Below are positions 12,201 to 24,300 of a stretch of 64,000 nt of DNA, one piece after another. The DNA lies in contig JAJFPB010000007.1 of assembly GCA_020881915.1 (NCBI GenBank), forward strand, positions 2,418,001 to 2,482,000. The letters are read 5' to 3'. Origin of the DNA: Paramyrothecium sp. XJ0827 (taxonomy: Eukaryota > Ascomycota > Sordariomycetes > Hypocreales > Stachybotryaceae). The position numbers and the translations under genes were made by a program. Below the pieces are notes generated by a model, which saw only the letters and a list, made by a program, of their open reading frames with translations, was not told the origin of the DNA and ran no database searches. The first letter of the stretch is position 1; the number at the start of each line of letters is the position of its first letter.

Positions 12201-15200
12201 TGTTGGTGGGAAGCTGGGCGCTGTGGAGCTCGCTTCGGTGCGTCTCGGTATTCCTGAATTTGCAAGCATGTGAGTGACCGTGGACCGCTCTAGCATCGGA
12301 GACTGCAGAACACAGCGACAGTAGCGTGGTTGAATTAATCGATTAATTCGATTTTATTATTTTCGCAGCCGTCTCCACGGTGTGGGTTGGGTCCGCCGAC
12401 CGTCCTGCTGGACGGAAAATATAGCAACTGCCTTACTCACCTCAGCTGGACAGTCTAAAAACCGGAGTTTGCGAAGCACATGGGCCGGCACACATTTGGG
12501 TGTCCTGCGCCGCAGGTGTCATTTCCCGCTTGCTCGAAGATCTGGTGTGCCTCTCCTTCGCTTATCGGGGCTCTAAATGTGCGCCGCCAAAAAGGTACAT
12601 CAAATCGTGCCGCTCCGTCTATGCGATTGGCGGTACCGCCCCAACCCCACATCCACGTTTCCGTACCTCATGGGCCGTTTTTGGCTGGAATTCGACATTT
12701 CACCTGTCGCTCGGAATCCCATTCCACCGTGCATCCTGAGTGCTGTGGAATGGCTGTTTCTGACACAAGAGGAGACCGACAGCATGCTCGTCCGACATGA
12801 GCTCTTCGTCTCAGGCACCATGTGCTCACGTAGGATCCGATGGACACTCGAGAAACCCTGCCCCAATGTGCCCGACTATTGACCAGGACCCTTGAAACCT
12901 TTGAATGTAACCGTTGCGTTTGCCCAGCTCCCCTGCTGGCAGACTACTCGTGGGAAAAATCCCACGAATCACAGGTCTCGTCAGGACGGACCGCAAACCC
13001 CAGAGCGTGCCTTCTTCGTAACGTTCGCCTCATTTAGCCATGAGGGATCAGAGGATTGGAAAGCCTCAGTGAGAAACACGGCATGTTCACCCTCGCGGGC
13101 ATCTACTCCGCTGTGGAATAACCGTGGCTGCGCATTTCCATGGACCAGTCGAAACGCTCAGACAAGGTCTGAGGTAGCTCAAGTCACGATCGCGCACTGC
13201 TCGTCTGCGTCCAGAAATCACCATCCCTGATATGATAGATCGCAAGCTGAAGGCATTTCTCCGTCATACAACCTCACTTACACCCGCGCACTTCCCCTTC
13301 ATCGGCGGCCCACCCCTTGTCAGTCAAGAGCCCCCTCCCCGCCATCAGGTACCGGCGCCTCTGGGGTAGGTACCGCCTTTTGGGGGCGAAAGCTGCATCT
13401 CGCGTAGAGACACTGTCTGGCGGAAAAGGGAGTATAAACAGCATAGATCTGAGACCTGTCTGACTATGGCGGTGGGGACCGTATGGAGGGAGGGATGGCA
13501 CTTTTGAGGGACCCGTTTACCAAAAACGATAAAATCCAATATGCTAACGCAAGCTGAAATGGGAAAACAAAGAAATACCATTGGATTGAGCATGAGGGCG
13601 ACCGATCGACCTGCTACAAGCTTGCGCAATTTCTCCAGTGGTCCGTTTCTGGTGGCACAGAAGCGGGCCGTGGAGTAAGGTAGTCAGTCCACTGACGAGG
13701 CACTGTAGAACCCTGCATGGTTCTTAACAAACGCCTCAAGATTCCTTTGTGCTTGGAGGTTGCTCTTCGGTGGGGCTCACCTGACGGTGGCCCTCTTTGT
13801 TCCCAAAACCATCGCACGCCCACCCTCCGTTCAAGCGTTGCTGTTCCCCAACCCGCACAGCTGCACCGATCTGGCGATACTGCACGCGGTCAGCTCGACT
13901 TGACGCGGCAAGGGGTCTTGCACACGTTTGACGAGGCTTGGCCTGCATATCCTCGCTTCCTGGTCTCTCTTTGTTTGTGAATGTAACCTCAATTCGCCGG
14001 TACAAGTCGCCTCCCATTCCGGGGCTTGTCCTAATTCGAAAATGATTTTCCGGGGTATCGAATGCCCGGCATCTCTGGGGTAATGACTGTCAGCTCTTTT
14101 CGGGTCCCCTTGCTTCCAATGTAATCTCCTCGAGGGAACAACTCTTATAGGTGGCCTAATTGGAACACTGGCCGTTTGCCACCGCTTATTATTGGCTCAG
14201 CACTCGTAGCTCTGCTTTCTGTCACTTCGGCATCCACTTTGGGATTTGCAGCAAGTAGCGCGAGTTACTGTTTCCTGTACACCAAGCTTTTGCCTTACTG
14301 CAAGCCATGTTTCCCGCGGGTAGGAGGGAGGAGATCCGTACCGAAGTTGTCACAAGTGATAGCCTCTATTCCCTTGCTCACAGTATTCGCCAGCTGGATC
14401 GTTGCGTTAGCAGATGAAGGGGCGAGAAACCAGGGATCCTCGCGAACGGCCGTGTTGAGGGCCGTAGCTATACGGGCGAATCACGGACGTCTTCGTCTCA
14501 TGTCTCGTATTCGACGTCGCACGTAGTGCTCAACACCAACAAATCATTCGCCAAGTAATACGGGAATGGATCGTCTTTGCTAACAAGGAGACGAGGGGCC
14601 AGCACAGGCCAGGAGCACCTCTCGCATGGCATCGCCATAATCCAGACATTCTCATCCGGGCACTGAGAATGCCTGGAAACAGGTTTGCCCTGCTGTGGCA
14701 CGTGTGTTCCCTTCCCGGTCACCGACATATCGTGCACGATAGTGTGAGTGGCTCAGCACGTGTGGAAAAGTAGCAACCGGGGTGGTGCGAGCCCTCGGTG
14801 GCGGGACAAGCAGCCCTGCTGGGGTGATCCGACGGACAATGGTCGGCGCCAAGCACCACGCTGCTGCAGTTGCGCTGAATTCCTGCAGCAGCTGGAGCTG
14901 CATAGACATGACACATACTCTGTACTGTCTATTACATTGAAATAATGCTCACAAACACATCTTTTGGTCACCCGCCTTTCTCGTACTATCAACAGGCTGG
15001 AGAAACGTGAAAAGGGCTGGGTATTGACCCCCTACCAGATGCCTTGGTCCCTTCTTCCGGCCTTGCCTCCCGCACCGTAACCGCTTAAGTAAGGTATTGG
15101 CAGCTTGACCGGGATGTTGTTCACATGTGGAAAGTTGAGATACAGGATTCAAGCATCGCCCTTGTCTCCACCACCTGATGCCTTGCCTGAGGCTTCCGTG

Positions 15201-17989
15201 GGGGTCGGGTTTGGGGCCAGCTCCCAGGCATTGAGCATCGACCATCATCCCCTTGCTTTCGCAGGGTTGCGCTTCGGCCACTATCCACGCAACTGGGAAT
15301 GGCGACTTGCATGATTGGATGATGGGCGAGGTCAGATGATGGTTTTGTAGTTGCTTTTTCCCTGAGCAGGGACTGGCTGTCTGCGTGCAGAACCGAAGAA
15401 TCCAATCAATAGCTTCAAAATAGCAATTTCTGCGAGTATTCCATGCAATAGAAAGAGATACCTTGTTTCATTGAGGCAGATAGACCATTCATGGCGTGAT
15501 CTCTCGCTGTAGCTGATCGAAGAAGATGTTATCATCTCCGGTGTTTGTCATGCGCGCTTTGTATTTCTCAACTACACGGTGAGCCGAGGCAGTATCCAAG
15601 AGATTCGGACTACCCAGCAGATCCATCATGTGCGTCTACTAGGGATGCCTGCAAAGGACGGGAGGCTTCTTCAACGTCCGATCGTGCCAGACTCAATTTC
15701 GGGGACGCTCCACCATGTCTCATTGCAGCCCCCCGAATATGGAGCTTTGATATGCCTTGACTCGTAATACACGAGCAAGTGTCGTTGGGCTTCAAGTAAC
15801 CCATGGAAATCTTGGCCTTTAACATGGTAGGGGATGAAATGAAAACCCATGGGACTTTTTGCATCGTCAAAACCGAAGCCAGGCACCCGGAGACCCGGAG
15901 CAAGTGGAGCCTCGAGTTCCTTGCCAACGACTCGGGACATGGCCGACGCTTGCGAACGTTACACATCTTGTTTTACGCAATTACTACTCGCTCACCGGTT
16001 AAGTGATCGTGGGCTCCAAATGAAGTAGACTTAATCACATGAATGCTTTGAAAATTGCCTGCCAAGTCATTCCAAAATATCCAACTAACTTGATCTTGTT
16101 GACGGAGGATGATGGCCCCATGGTCAAGAGATGCTCACTTTCGGGCCTTCTACCCGCCAATGCAAATTTCGTCCCTAGGGTCAAAGGAGTGGATGCGGAC
16201 GACAATATGGCTGGTCCGGTCAGATTTTCCAGAGTCCTAGATACCGAACTTTGGGATAGCTAAACCTGGGGCCAAGACGGCAGACGTCGCCAATTGCGGT
16301 GACCCTTGGACAAGGTGGATACAAGTCGTACCCCCCCCCTTTGGAACACGCTGCTGTCCACTCATAAATCACAGAAATCGATCAGTCCATTCGCTCCTTG
16401 GAAAACCCACATTTGCGCTTACGATGCGCACATGACTATTGGGACTGATGCCGAACTTCTCCCACTAGGAGGCGGGTATGGATTTATCCACTACCAAAAC
16501 GGAGGGGATAGAAAGACGGAGACGGATCTAATATGGGAAGATAGAAAATGACCTGAAACGTGGGTCCTACCTTACTTTGTCCAGTGTAGTGCGCACTAGG
16601 ACAATGGCTGGCTGCGTACGCAGTACTGTCAGCGCAGTTGCAAGTCAGGTATGTTGGTGACGCTGGCTGGAGCTTCACATCCCTTCAACTGCGGTTGGAA
16701 AAGCAAAGGATGCCAAGGAAACAGCAACGAGATCATACATCCTGCTGTAGAAAACCTGACAGATCATGGAGAAAAGGGGTAATGGGTTGAGGCAAAACCA
16801 AGAAAAACGAACCAAAAATGCGGAGGCAGCTTTGTTGCAACGGAGCAGGACCCTGTATTCTTCTTCAGAAAAGCAAAGCCGAAAGCAACTGGCGGCAAAA
16901 AGCAACTGACAGGCCGCTCCGCCCAAGACTTTGTCTGTCATGTGGAACAACGGCCGACGTGCCTCGCTATGCGCTGGCAGAGCTGCCCTTTGTTGAGCTG
17001 TTTCTGCCCATGCTGCCCACCCCAGAAAGATTGTCCTGCTGACCAGAGCGCCAGCCTTGAGGACCCTGAATTGGCACTGACGACCCGAGGATGGGCGTTC
17101 GGCTCAGCAGGACCTCGACGTCAAGCGCAAACGTCGACCGAGAGCAGCTGACCGGCTTGTCGCAGACCCTTTGCGTTGGCATGCTGTCGTTGGCGGACAT
17201 GCAGATTACATGACTGCTGGGCCTTATGTCATGAGTGATGAGCATCGAGTCCATAGTTTGCCCCCCTCCCGGAAGTCCCGTGTGTACGTTTGTCTGCCTC
17301 GTCAATTAAGAAAAAGGATGACATTGCATAGTAGTCTAGTTCAGCCCTGGCGAGCAGCTCCCGTGATCCAGCCGTGCATTTTGCGGGGGCCACGACAGCT
17401 GTTCGCCAGGAGACCTTTGAGTAGTCAGGCGCAGCAATGATCCGCGTCAAGCGAAAAGGCAAACAGGGTGCGATGCGAGTGGTGTTGCTTCGCTGGTGCT
17501 GTGCTGTGCTGTGCTTTGCTTTGCTGCGGACGGCACAGGCCCATGGGGCTGGCTTGGGCTGGATTTATTGCATCCGTCACATGGTCACCCGAACGGGGGC
17601 AATGATGAGCGAGCTACTGGCGCGGGGGCTCTTGGAGCCACGACAGGCACCAGGATGCCACCGTAACTGAGCCGCTTCGCAAGTCCCCAGGGCATTCCCG
17701 TTGGCCCAGGGAACAGGCGTCGAGCAAGTCGAGACTTGTGTCAATTCGCCCGCAACGGGGGTCCCAGGGCGAATTGAGTCGGGCGAAACAATCAATTGCC
17801 CGACACGGACCGGCTACTGGGTGGCTAGGAAGCCCAACCGGCGCGGGCGCTTTGTTGTTCGCAATCATGGATTTTCAGGTGAGAGACGAGACTCAGACAG
17901 CGCCCTGAAGCAATTGCCATTGAATTGGGTTGTTACAGACGTCTACGTCAAAGCATACCGCGCGTGACTCGTGGTGGGTTCGATTGCTC
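9282..17989. other. Gene-free stretch
   Basis: No supportable gene on either strand. Frames are short, overlapping on opposite strands and without domain signatures. Pentamer runs such as TGTGC at about 17497-17515 and an 18-base palindrome at 12332-12349 are the only local structures I would single out. Confidence 0.55.
12332..12349. repeat. Perfect 18-bp palindrome
   Basis: GAATTAATCGATTAATTC reads identically on both strands, with no spacer. It sits in a short AT-rich island inside otherwise mixed-composition DNA. It could be a dimeric protein-binding site or an extruded-hairpin site; no neighbouring gene tells which. Confidence 0.9.
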
Positions 17990-18051
17990 CGTCCAGACTG
18001 GGGCAGAGAGCCCGCTCGAAGGGAGTCTGGACGTTTTCGGTCGTCCAAGAC
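17990..18051. repeat. Ten-bp inverted repeat with nested hairpin and a third related arm
   Basis: CGTCCAGACT at 17990-17999 is the exact reverse complement of AGTCTGGACG at 18024-18033. The 24-base loop contains a smaller perfect hairpin GGGC-AGAGA-GCCC (18001-18013). A third arm, CGTCCAAGAC at 18042-18051, could compete for the same partner with one bulge. This is about 1.5 kb upstream of the next gene on the plus strand. Confidence 0.8.
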
Positions 18052-18244
18052 GGAGCGAGGCTGCGAGACCGTCCATGGCCCATAGCCTCTCCTCCAGGAC
18101 GCCGCGTGACTTGACTTTTCCCCACGGCCAGAAGGACGAGAGGAGAGACGTTCGAGAATGTGAGCCTTTACTAACTGCCTGTTGCGGGTCAAAGGCCGAG
18201 GCCAGCACCAACGCGTCTACAGAGGGTCGAAGCCGAGGCCGTTT

Positions 18245-18533
18245 CGGGTAATACTTTGACTACCCGATCGGGCACAAGGCGCGTGGGGCAGTCGCAGGCA
18301 GTGGGAGGCACTGAGCGGAAACGGATCTCTGGAAGAGGAACCGTCACGAGATCTGGACGGTCGCGGGGGCCCTGGCCAGGGTGAGCCGTTCTCGAAGCTC
18401 CCCTAGGCGTGGACCAACGTCCCAGAGTGGCATTGAGGAGAATACCCGATCGGGAGTAGAGCTGCCAGAAGAGCTAATCTTGTTGGGGTAGCACTTGGAG
18501 AGCACCGTCTGCCAGTCGTAACCCTTTCGGGTA
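18245..18533. promoter_or_regulatory. Cluster of CGGGTA/TACCCG half-sites with a duplicated 12-mer
   Basis: The 12-mer TACCCGATCGGG occurs twice, at 18261-18272 and 18443-18454, each containing the ten-base palindrome CCCGATCGGG. Single CGGGTA half-sites lie at 18245-18250 and 18528-18533. Paired CGG/CCG half-sites are the usual target form of fungal Zn2Cys6 regulators, so this may be an upstream control region for the gene starting at 19572. That role is inference from position and symmetry only. Confidence 0.35.
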
Positions 18534-18599
18534 ACTGTGCCAGCACTCGAGGTCAGCAGGCTATAGCACCCGGAGGCTCCCCGGGAGAGGAGGGACCCA

Positions 18600-19571
18600 A
18601 AAGAAAATTCGCACGCCTACAGGGCCAGCACCCACCCCCCCACAGTAGGCGGCGTGCCACGCTCACCCCCGTCCCCCCAACCCCCTTGCTCCGGCCCTGG
18701 CAGCTAAACCAGCGCTGGGCCTGGGACTGCTCGCAAAGAAAAACCGAGAGAGAACAGTGGGCATTCGCTTGGCCGCCACCATGCTGGTGCCCCCCCCACA
18801 CACTACGCGAGGGTGAGCGACGACAACGACTCAGCGCACCCATCCTTGGATGGCACCGCGGTACCTCCGTCCACCACTTGGTAACCTCGACGCCCCAGGG
18901 CGGTACGTACCTGACGCGCCCCCCCCATCACCGAGCACGCCCTGTACCCATCACTTTTTTCGCTCCCCACCCCTTGGCCCATGTCCCAATGCCCATGCCC
19001 ATGCCCGCCTTGTGCTCGTTGGGTCGGATGGAGTTACATTTACATAGCACACACCGCACCATGACCTCTCTTCTTTCTCCTCCCCCCCCCATGTTCTCCA
19101 TCCCACTCTTCGCCTGCCTCACCCCAAGATAATAACTTCACATCTCCCCAGACTCCGCCATCTCTTGTCTCTCCCTCCTCTCCCGTTCCGCATGCATACC
19201 AGCGAGCTCGACAACAGCATCCACCAGGGCATTCTTCACCCGCACTAAAATACTCCCTCTCCAACTCCCGACCCTTCGTCAGCGGCTCATCCCACTACGT
19301 CGCTGTGTCATCACCTCGCCCTCACCCTTCAACACCGCTGCTCTTGTCGCCTGCCTTAACTACGCCCTCTCCTCGCGCCGCAGCAGATTCAGCTCTTCTA
19401 CCTCAGCGTTACAGCATACACATTCACGACGCGAATCGAACTTCGCGTGACGGCGACAATTGGGACTTATAGATCCCAAGTCCTCACCACCGCCCACATC
19501 GCATCGCCATTATCTCTCGCCCACCATCCTCCCATCACCTTGCTCGACCAAACATCGAGCCTCAGCCAGCG
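18600..19571 (+). promoter_or_regulatory. Pyrimidine-rich promoter/leader of the GATA-like gene
   Basis: The stretch ahead of the start codon at 19572 is strongly C/T-rich on the plus strand, with runs of C around 18640-18680, 18919-18926 and 19081-19090 and many CTCC/TTCTC tracts up to the start. CT-rich leaders near transcription starts are common in filamentous ascomycetes. The frame at 18686-19132 within it is composed mainly of Pro, His and Arg and is not supported as a gene. Confidence 0.5.
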
Positions 19572-21341
19572 ATGCCATACCGCTTAGACACGCCCGTCTT
19601 GACCGTGGACGCCAACGTCATTCACAAGGTGGACACCGCCAACCCTGCCAACCTCTATAGCATGTGGACTGGTAAAACAACCCCGGCCGACGACTTCGCC
19701 CGCAGCTCAAGTACTAATCCCGTGCGTGCAGTCTTTTCCCGCTGCGCAGATTCAGTAGAACAAGGCCGACGCCTAGAAAACTTGAGTTGGAGACTGTGGC
19801 AAAGAGAGCAGCTCATCGAGAACGAGGACAAGCTCGTCGCCACCACCAGCACCAACAACCTTACTTCCGAAGCCGCCACCACTTCCCCCCAGAACATCCC
19901 CGTTGATTCTAGACTACAAGAAGTTCCTCAGCTGTCCGGCAGTGTCGAGTCACTAGCAGACGACGAAGCCGTCGAGTTCACCTCCGTCTCCGCACCCCTC
20001 GAGATCGCTCGACCCAGGATACGCAGACAGGACTCGTCCATGAGCAGTCGCAGCAAGCGCGATCGCCATATCAGCTCCGACGACTTCGAGAAGATGATCG
20101 TGTCCATTGTCAAGGACAAGGCTCCCCTTTCCGCACCCACACACGCAAGACCCTCCATGCCTTCACGCAAGGAGGTTCCTGTTCTGGCGCCCACACTCGA
20201 GCGTTCCGGTTCCACCACCACCGATTCGCAGTCTCCCTCCAAGGAGTCTGACCAAGTCTCGGAAGCAGACTCACAGCCTTCTCCCGTCCTCATGCCGCGC
20301 ACCAATGTTGTCCGCGGGTTCTCACCCTCGCAGGTTCAAGTGTCCCCTGCCAGGTCCCACCGTGCCTTTACTCAGGACACCTCTATTCCCGAGCCAGCAT
20401 CATCACCCGCCGCGAAGCCCATCCAGTCTAAGAAGCCGATGTTCGCTCTCGGTGCGTCTTGCTCCTCGAGCGAGCAGGGCCACAGCTTTGACTCTCGCCA
20501 ACCACCCAGGTCTGTCGCCGTGAAGAAGCCCACTTTCCAGATTGGAGGCTCTTCGGAAGAGGACAGCTCGCTCAAGAGCCCTGCCATTCAACTCAACCGC
20601 GAGAAGAAGCAGGCATCATTCAGCAACAATGTTACCACTCGTACCATTGAGTCTGAGGCTGCTGTCGATTCGGACACCGACTACGTCGACGAGAGCGCCA
20701 TCGACGACGACGATGACTCGTCTGAGTGGGAGGACTCCGTTGAGGACAGCGGCAAGTCTAGCATGGACGACAAGTTCTTCCAGCGAATCGACTCCAAGGC
20801 CAACCTGAAGTCTCGCCCATCTCTCATCACCCTCATGCTTGCGCAGAGCGACCGCGCGAGGAACCTGGGCAACCAGGCTTCTCAGTCGACTTCTGCCCTC
20901 AACCGAACCCGCTCCGCTCATGTGCCTTCGCTTGGAGTGTCACCAAACGATTCTGATGATGCCCCCCTTATGATGAAGGGCATGCGAAACTCTACTCTGA
21001 AGCCCATCATTGAAGCTCCCCGATCCACGGCCCAGCCCATCGCCGCACCTTCCAACCACATCCAGATCCAGGCTGCTCTTTCGCCTCGCACTACCCGCAG
21101 AAACATGCTCGCGACGGAACTTACTGAGTCCCTTCGCCGCCACCTCCTCTGGGAGCGACAGCAAAAGTCCTCGACTGCCAATGCTGTTCTCAAGCGCCGC
21201 CACACCTCGCACGATGTGGCCAACCTTAAGCAGTTCCCTGAGAAGGCTTGCATCAAGCAGAGCGAAGACGTCAACGCCTCGAGCTGGAACCAATACTTCA
21301 ACAAGGAGGCCTTCAACGGCTACCACTCCAAGGGCTGGTGA
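19572..21341 (+). CDS. GATA-like domain / DUF3295 regulatory protein, Mks1-related
   Basis: The reading frame is 589 codons, but bases 19672-19731 look like a 60-base in-frame intron: donor GTAAAA, branch point TACTAAT at 19712-19718, acceptor GCAG. Removing it gives 569 residues and restores an uninterrupted MWTVFSRCADSVEQGRRL motif, which is the AreA-type GATA-like domain (PF08550 family) near residues 28-57. The middle is Ser/Pro-rich and probably disordered. An acidic stretch rich in Asp and Glu lies near residues 343-375, and the C-terminus, with a Leu/Arg-rich ATELTESLRRHLLWERQQ segment and the ending ASSWNQYFNKEAFNGYHSKG followed by Trp, matches the DUF3295 type. Yeast relatives such as Mks1 regulate nitrogen and retrograde signalling. 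The true GATA zinc finger is absent, so direct DNA binding is unlikely. The start is the first ATG after the CT-rich leader. Confidence 0.85.
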   Translation: MPYRLDTPVLTVDANVIHKVDTANPANLYSMWTGKTTPADDFARSSSTNPVRAVFSRCADSVEQGRRLENLSWRLWQREQLIENEDKLVATTSTNNLTSEAATTSPQNIPVDSRLQEVPQLSGSVESLADDEAVEFTSVSAPLEIARPRIRRQDSSMSSRSKRDRHISSDDFEKMIVSIVKDKAPLSAPTHARPSMPSRKEVPVLAPTLERSGSTTTDSQSPSKESDQVSEADSQPSPVLMPRTNVVRGFSPSQVQVSPARSHRAFTQDTSIPEPASSPAAKPIQSKKPMFALGASCSSSEQGHSFDSRQPPRSVAVKKPTFQIGGSSEEDSSLKSPAIQLNREKKQASFSNNVTTRTIESEAAVDSDTDYVDESAIDDDDDSSEWEDSVEDSGKSSMDDKFFQRIDSKANLKSRPSLITLMLAQSDRARNLGNQASQSTSALNRTRSAHVPSLGVSPNDSDDAPLMMKGMRNSTLKPIIEAPRSTAQPIAAPSNHIQIQAALSPRTTRRNMLATELTESLRRHLLWERQQKSSTANAVLKRRHTSHDVANLKQFPEKACIKQSEDVNASSWNQYFNKEAFNGYHSKGW

Positions 21342-24300
21342 GCAAGCAGGCCGGCGAGTCTTCACCATCCGCGACACACCGATTGCATATATCCACTTTA
21401 TTAGGTTATGGTCTGAGTAGACTGTACCGTGTACGTTTTTATTTTGGCATCACCCAGGACCTACATTTGGGAGCGACGCATAATCTTTACGAGCTGCTGC
21501 ATGAGAAGAGCGGTCTCGTCCCACCACTACCGAAGAGCATGGGCAACTAGCCCTAGAGTCATGTATTCTACTTGACTGGCTCGCAGCGCACAAGGACCAC
21601 TTAGTGTGCTTCATAATGTTTTGCTTACCATGGCATTGTTTTCACAACTACATCTGCACTTGAACGGCGTTGCTCTTCCGAAGATACCACGGTCTGGACT
21701 TCTGGCTGGTTTTGAGCGTGTTTTGATTTATTTGATTTTACTTGCAACGTCTTTTCTTACCCTTGCTCAAAGCGCAAATGGTAGTGTGTACTCTAGCGAG
21801 GAGGTGAAAGACCTTGCGCGGAAAAAGGGCAACCTTACGCATGATACGCTTCACGACAAACATAAAATTCTTGTCTGCGAAGAAAAAAAGCCACAGGCGA
21901 AGATAAAAGCGGAGCTGGAGGAGGAGACAGCAGAGACGGCTAGGGAAGCCACAAAAGGCTCCCTACGCGATACGAGATGAGAGGATGGGAGTGCGAAGGA
22001 AAACATTTTGGGAAAAGGGTGTGCGGCCTCACATAGAAGTGGGCCCCTCTCAAAAACATAGTAAAAATCGACTCGTTCTCACGACTCTTGCTCTCCTTTG
22101 CTTGTGACCTGACCTGACCTGACCTGACCTGCCCTATTCATGACTTGATATTTGAAGTGTGTTTACCTGTATACTGTACCACCGGTAGAGCGGTGAGGAC
22201 GTGCTGAGGTGGACAAACTCAGCACAGCACAGTTGGGGGGCATGGTTGCGGTTGTGGCTGTAGCTGGTTGCTGGGTGGGTGAGAATGGCTGTGTCACGAG
22301 CAAGGATCAAAGCAAGAAACATGGGGCCTGCAACACGCAGACGACGACGGCACGGGGACTGGCTTTGTGTTGGCACTCGGGCACCGATGGCGAGGTCCAA
22401 CGGCACCAACCAAGTGGCTGCTGGCTTGTGCTGCAGACATGGTTGTTCGATCCGACATGTGCTGTCTGTCGTTGAAGCTTCACATGCCAACTATTCCATT
22501 GCTACGAGGGGAAAAGCGGCCAGCTAGGCGAGGCAGTGGAGAACGTTGCGTGCTTGTCGGACCGGTGCCTTTGTGAAGGGGGAGCTTTGCTTTGACGGGT
22601 CGCCGCACGGAGCCAGTAGCTCCCGTGGGATTTTCGTCCACGTACTAGTAGTCCTCGTTTAATGCCGAGCGAGGATATGCGCTTTCAGTGATGACACGCG
22701 AGGGGTCCGCCATCCGGGCACGGTTCCCGAAGAGAGGGTTGAGGCAAGAAAACGCAAGCACACGCATCGTAATCTACTGCGCAGTACAATGGGAGAACGT
22801 GAAGAGCAGGCCTGCATGGGCCGATGCGTCGATCCACCCGCGGAGCAAATGCCTCGAAGCAGAGGCCTGTAACATTGCAATGCTGGAGACGATGCATATT
22901 CTATGATGCGAAAGCCGCATTCGACGGGGCCGTGGATTTGGGGAGATCGCGACCGGGCGAACTCTGTGTATTTCGGGCCTCGTTAGTGGAGTCTGAAGGA
23001 AGCGAAAGCTTGAGGTTCTGTGCAGACTTAGGCTCATGAGACGCATGCAGAGTCCAAACAGTTTGCGGGGGGCCGACAGCAAAAAGGCACGATGGAGAAT
23101 TACAATTTTGGGGTATTGAAGAGGGTGTGTGGCCTAACATGCGAACTCCCAATCGCCTGCCCAGAGTCCATGAATTGAGTTGCGTAGACTCATGCAACCC
23201 CGTCCTGGGAGGGCAGCCTTTACACATACCTTTTCTCCGAGGATGGGCCAAATGTGCCACACTGCCCGGAGCCGGGAAAGTTGTCCGAGGTTATCGAGCA
23301 TGTCGCGTGTACATTGGCTACCTCGGAAAGAAAACATTTTTTGACAACCGAAGCAGTGCCTAATCAAACAGGCACCGGAGTAGAGCACCGGGCCATGACG
23401 CGCAGTTTTTCGTGCCGACATGGATGCCACACTTTCCGCTCACCGCAGAGCTTGTGTTTACTTGACCGCACGCTAAGGCCGACAAGCCATAGTATACGCG
23501 CAGGAGTCCGACCAGGATACAAATTACGGCTCGATACGGAGTAGCAACGGGGGAAGAATTGAGAAAAAGAAAGGAGCCTTTGAGGAGAATATGTCATCCC
23601 GCCTGCTCATCCTCGGTGCTGTCCCCAGTCATGACACCAAGCGCGGGCTGGGCGTCGGCCCAATTCGGGAGTGGACCGGGAAAGGGGATGATGGAGGCGG
23701 GGCGGCTTGTCTTATTTGATGTGACCACCCGGACAGGAGCTCCGTACAGCTCAGTGAAGTCCCCGGCCCGCTTATTAAGGTACGGAAAGACACTGGAACG
23801 AAAGCGCATGTACGACGCGCACATTGGAGCACTCGACAACACCAGAACCGTTTGACTCGAGATGAAGATGCAGATGGAATGTGGGAAGACCCCGCATCAT
23901 GACCACGTTGAAACGGTTGGATCTTGGGCTGACAGAGCATGGGTTTGCCACCCGCCGCACAAGAATAAGCCTTGGCTGGTGAGCTTAATACCCGGCCCCA
24001 TGATGAATCCCGCATGCCAAATCGAAGGGATTTCGGACTTTTGAGTGGCCAGGGCTCTGAGCTCTTCCGCAAGGCTACGAGCGGAGCCTCACTAACGCAT
24101 GTCTGTCCCACAAACCCAAGGGGGGAATCGGAACTATTGGTCCCCCACGACGAGGCACCGTTGACGTCTTCGAGACCCCTAATTTTTGGTTTGTTTTGTT
24201 TTGCGCTTGCCTTCCTAACAAAACCCTTTCCTTTCGGTGACCTCATACATGGCGACGATAGGTAGCAGAGACCCTTCATCAGAGGCATGACGACGCAATG

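Noticed and set aside
17970..17992. GGTTCGATTGCTCC resembling a tRNA B-box
   Set aside because: The spacing inside the motif is wrong, and no cloverleaf can be drawn around it.
18686..19132. Open frame of 148 codons in the CT-rich leader
   Set aside because: Explained by pyrimidine bias (Pro, His, Leu and Ser codons); better seen as promoter/leader.
23629..24288. Open frame of 219 codons on the minus strand
   Set aside because: No family resemblance, no hydrophobic core pattern and no splice partners; may be chance.
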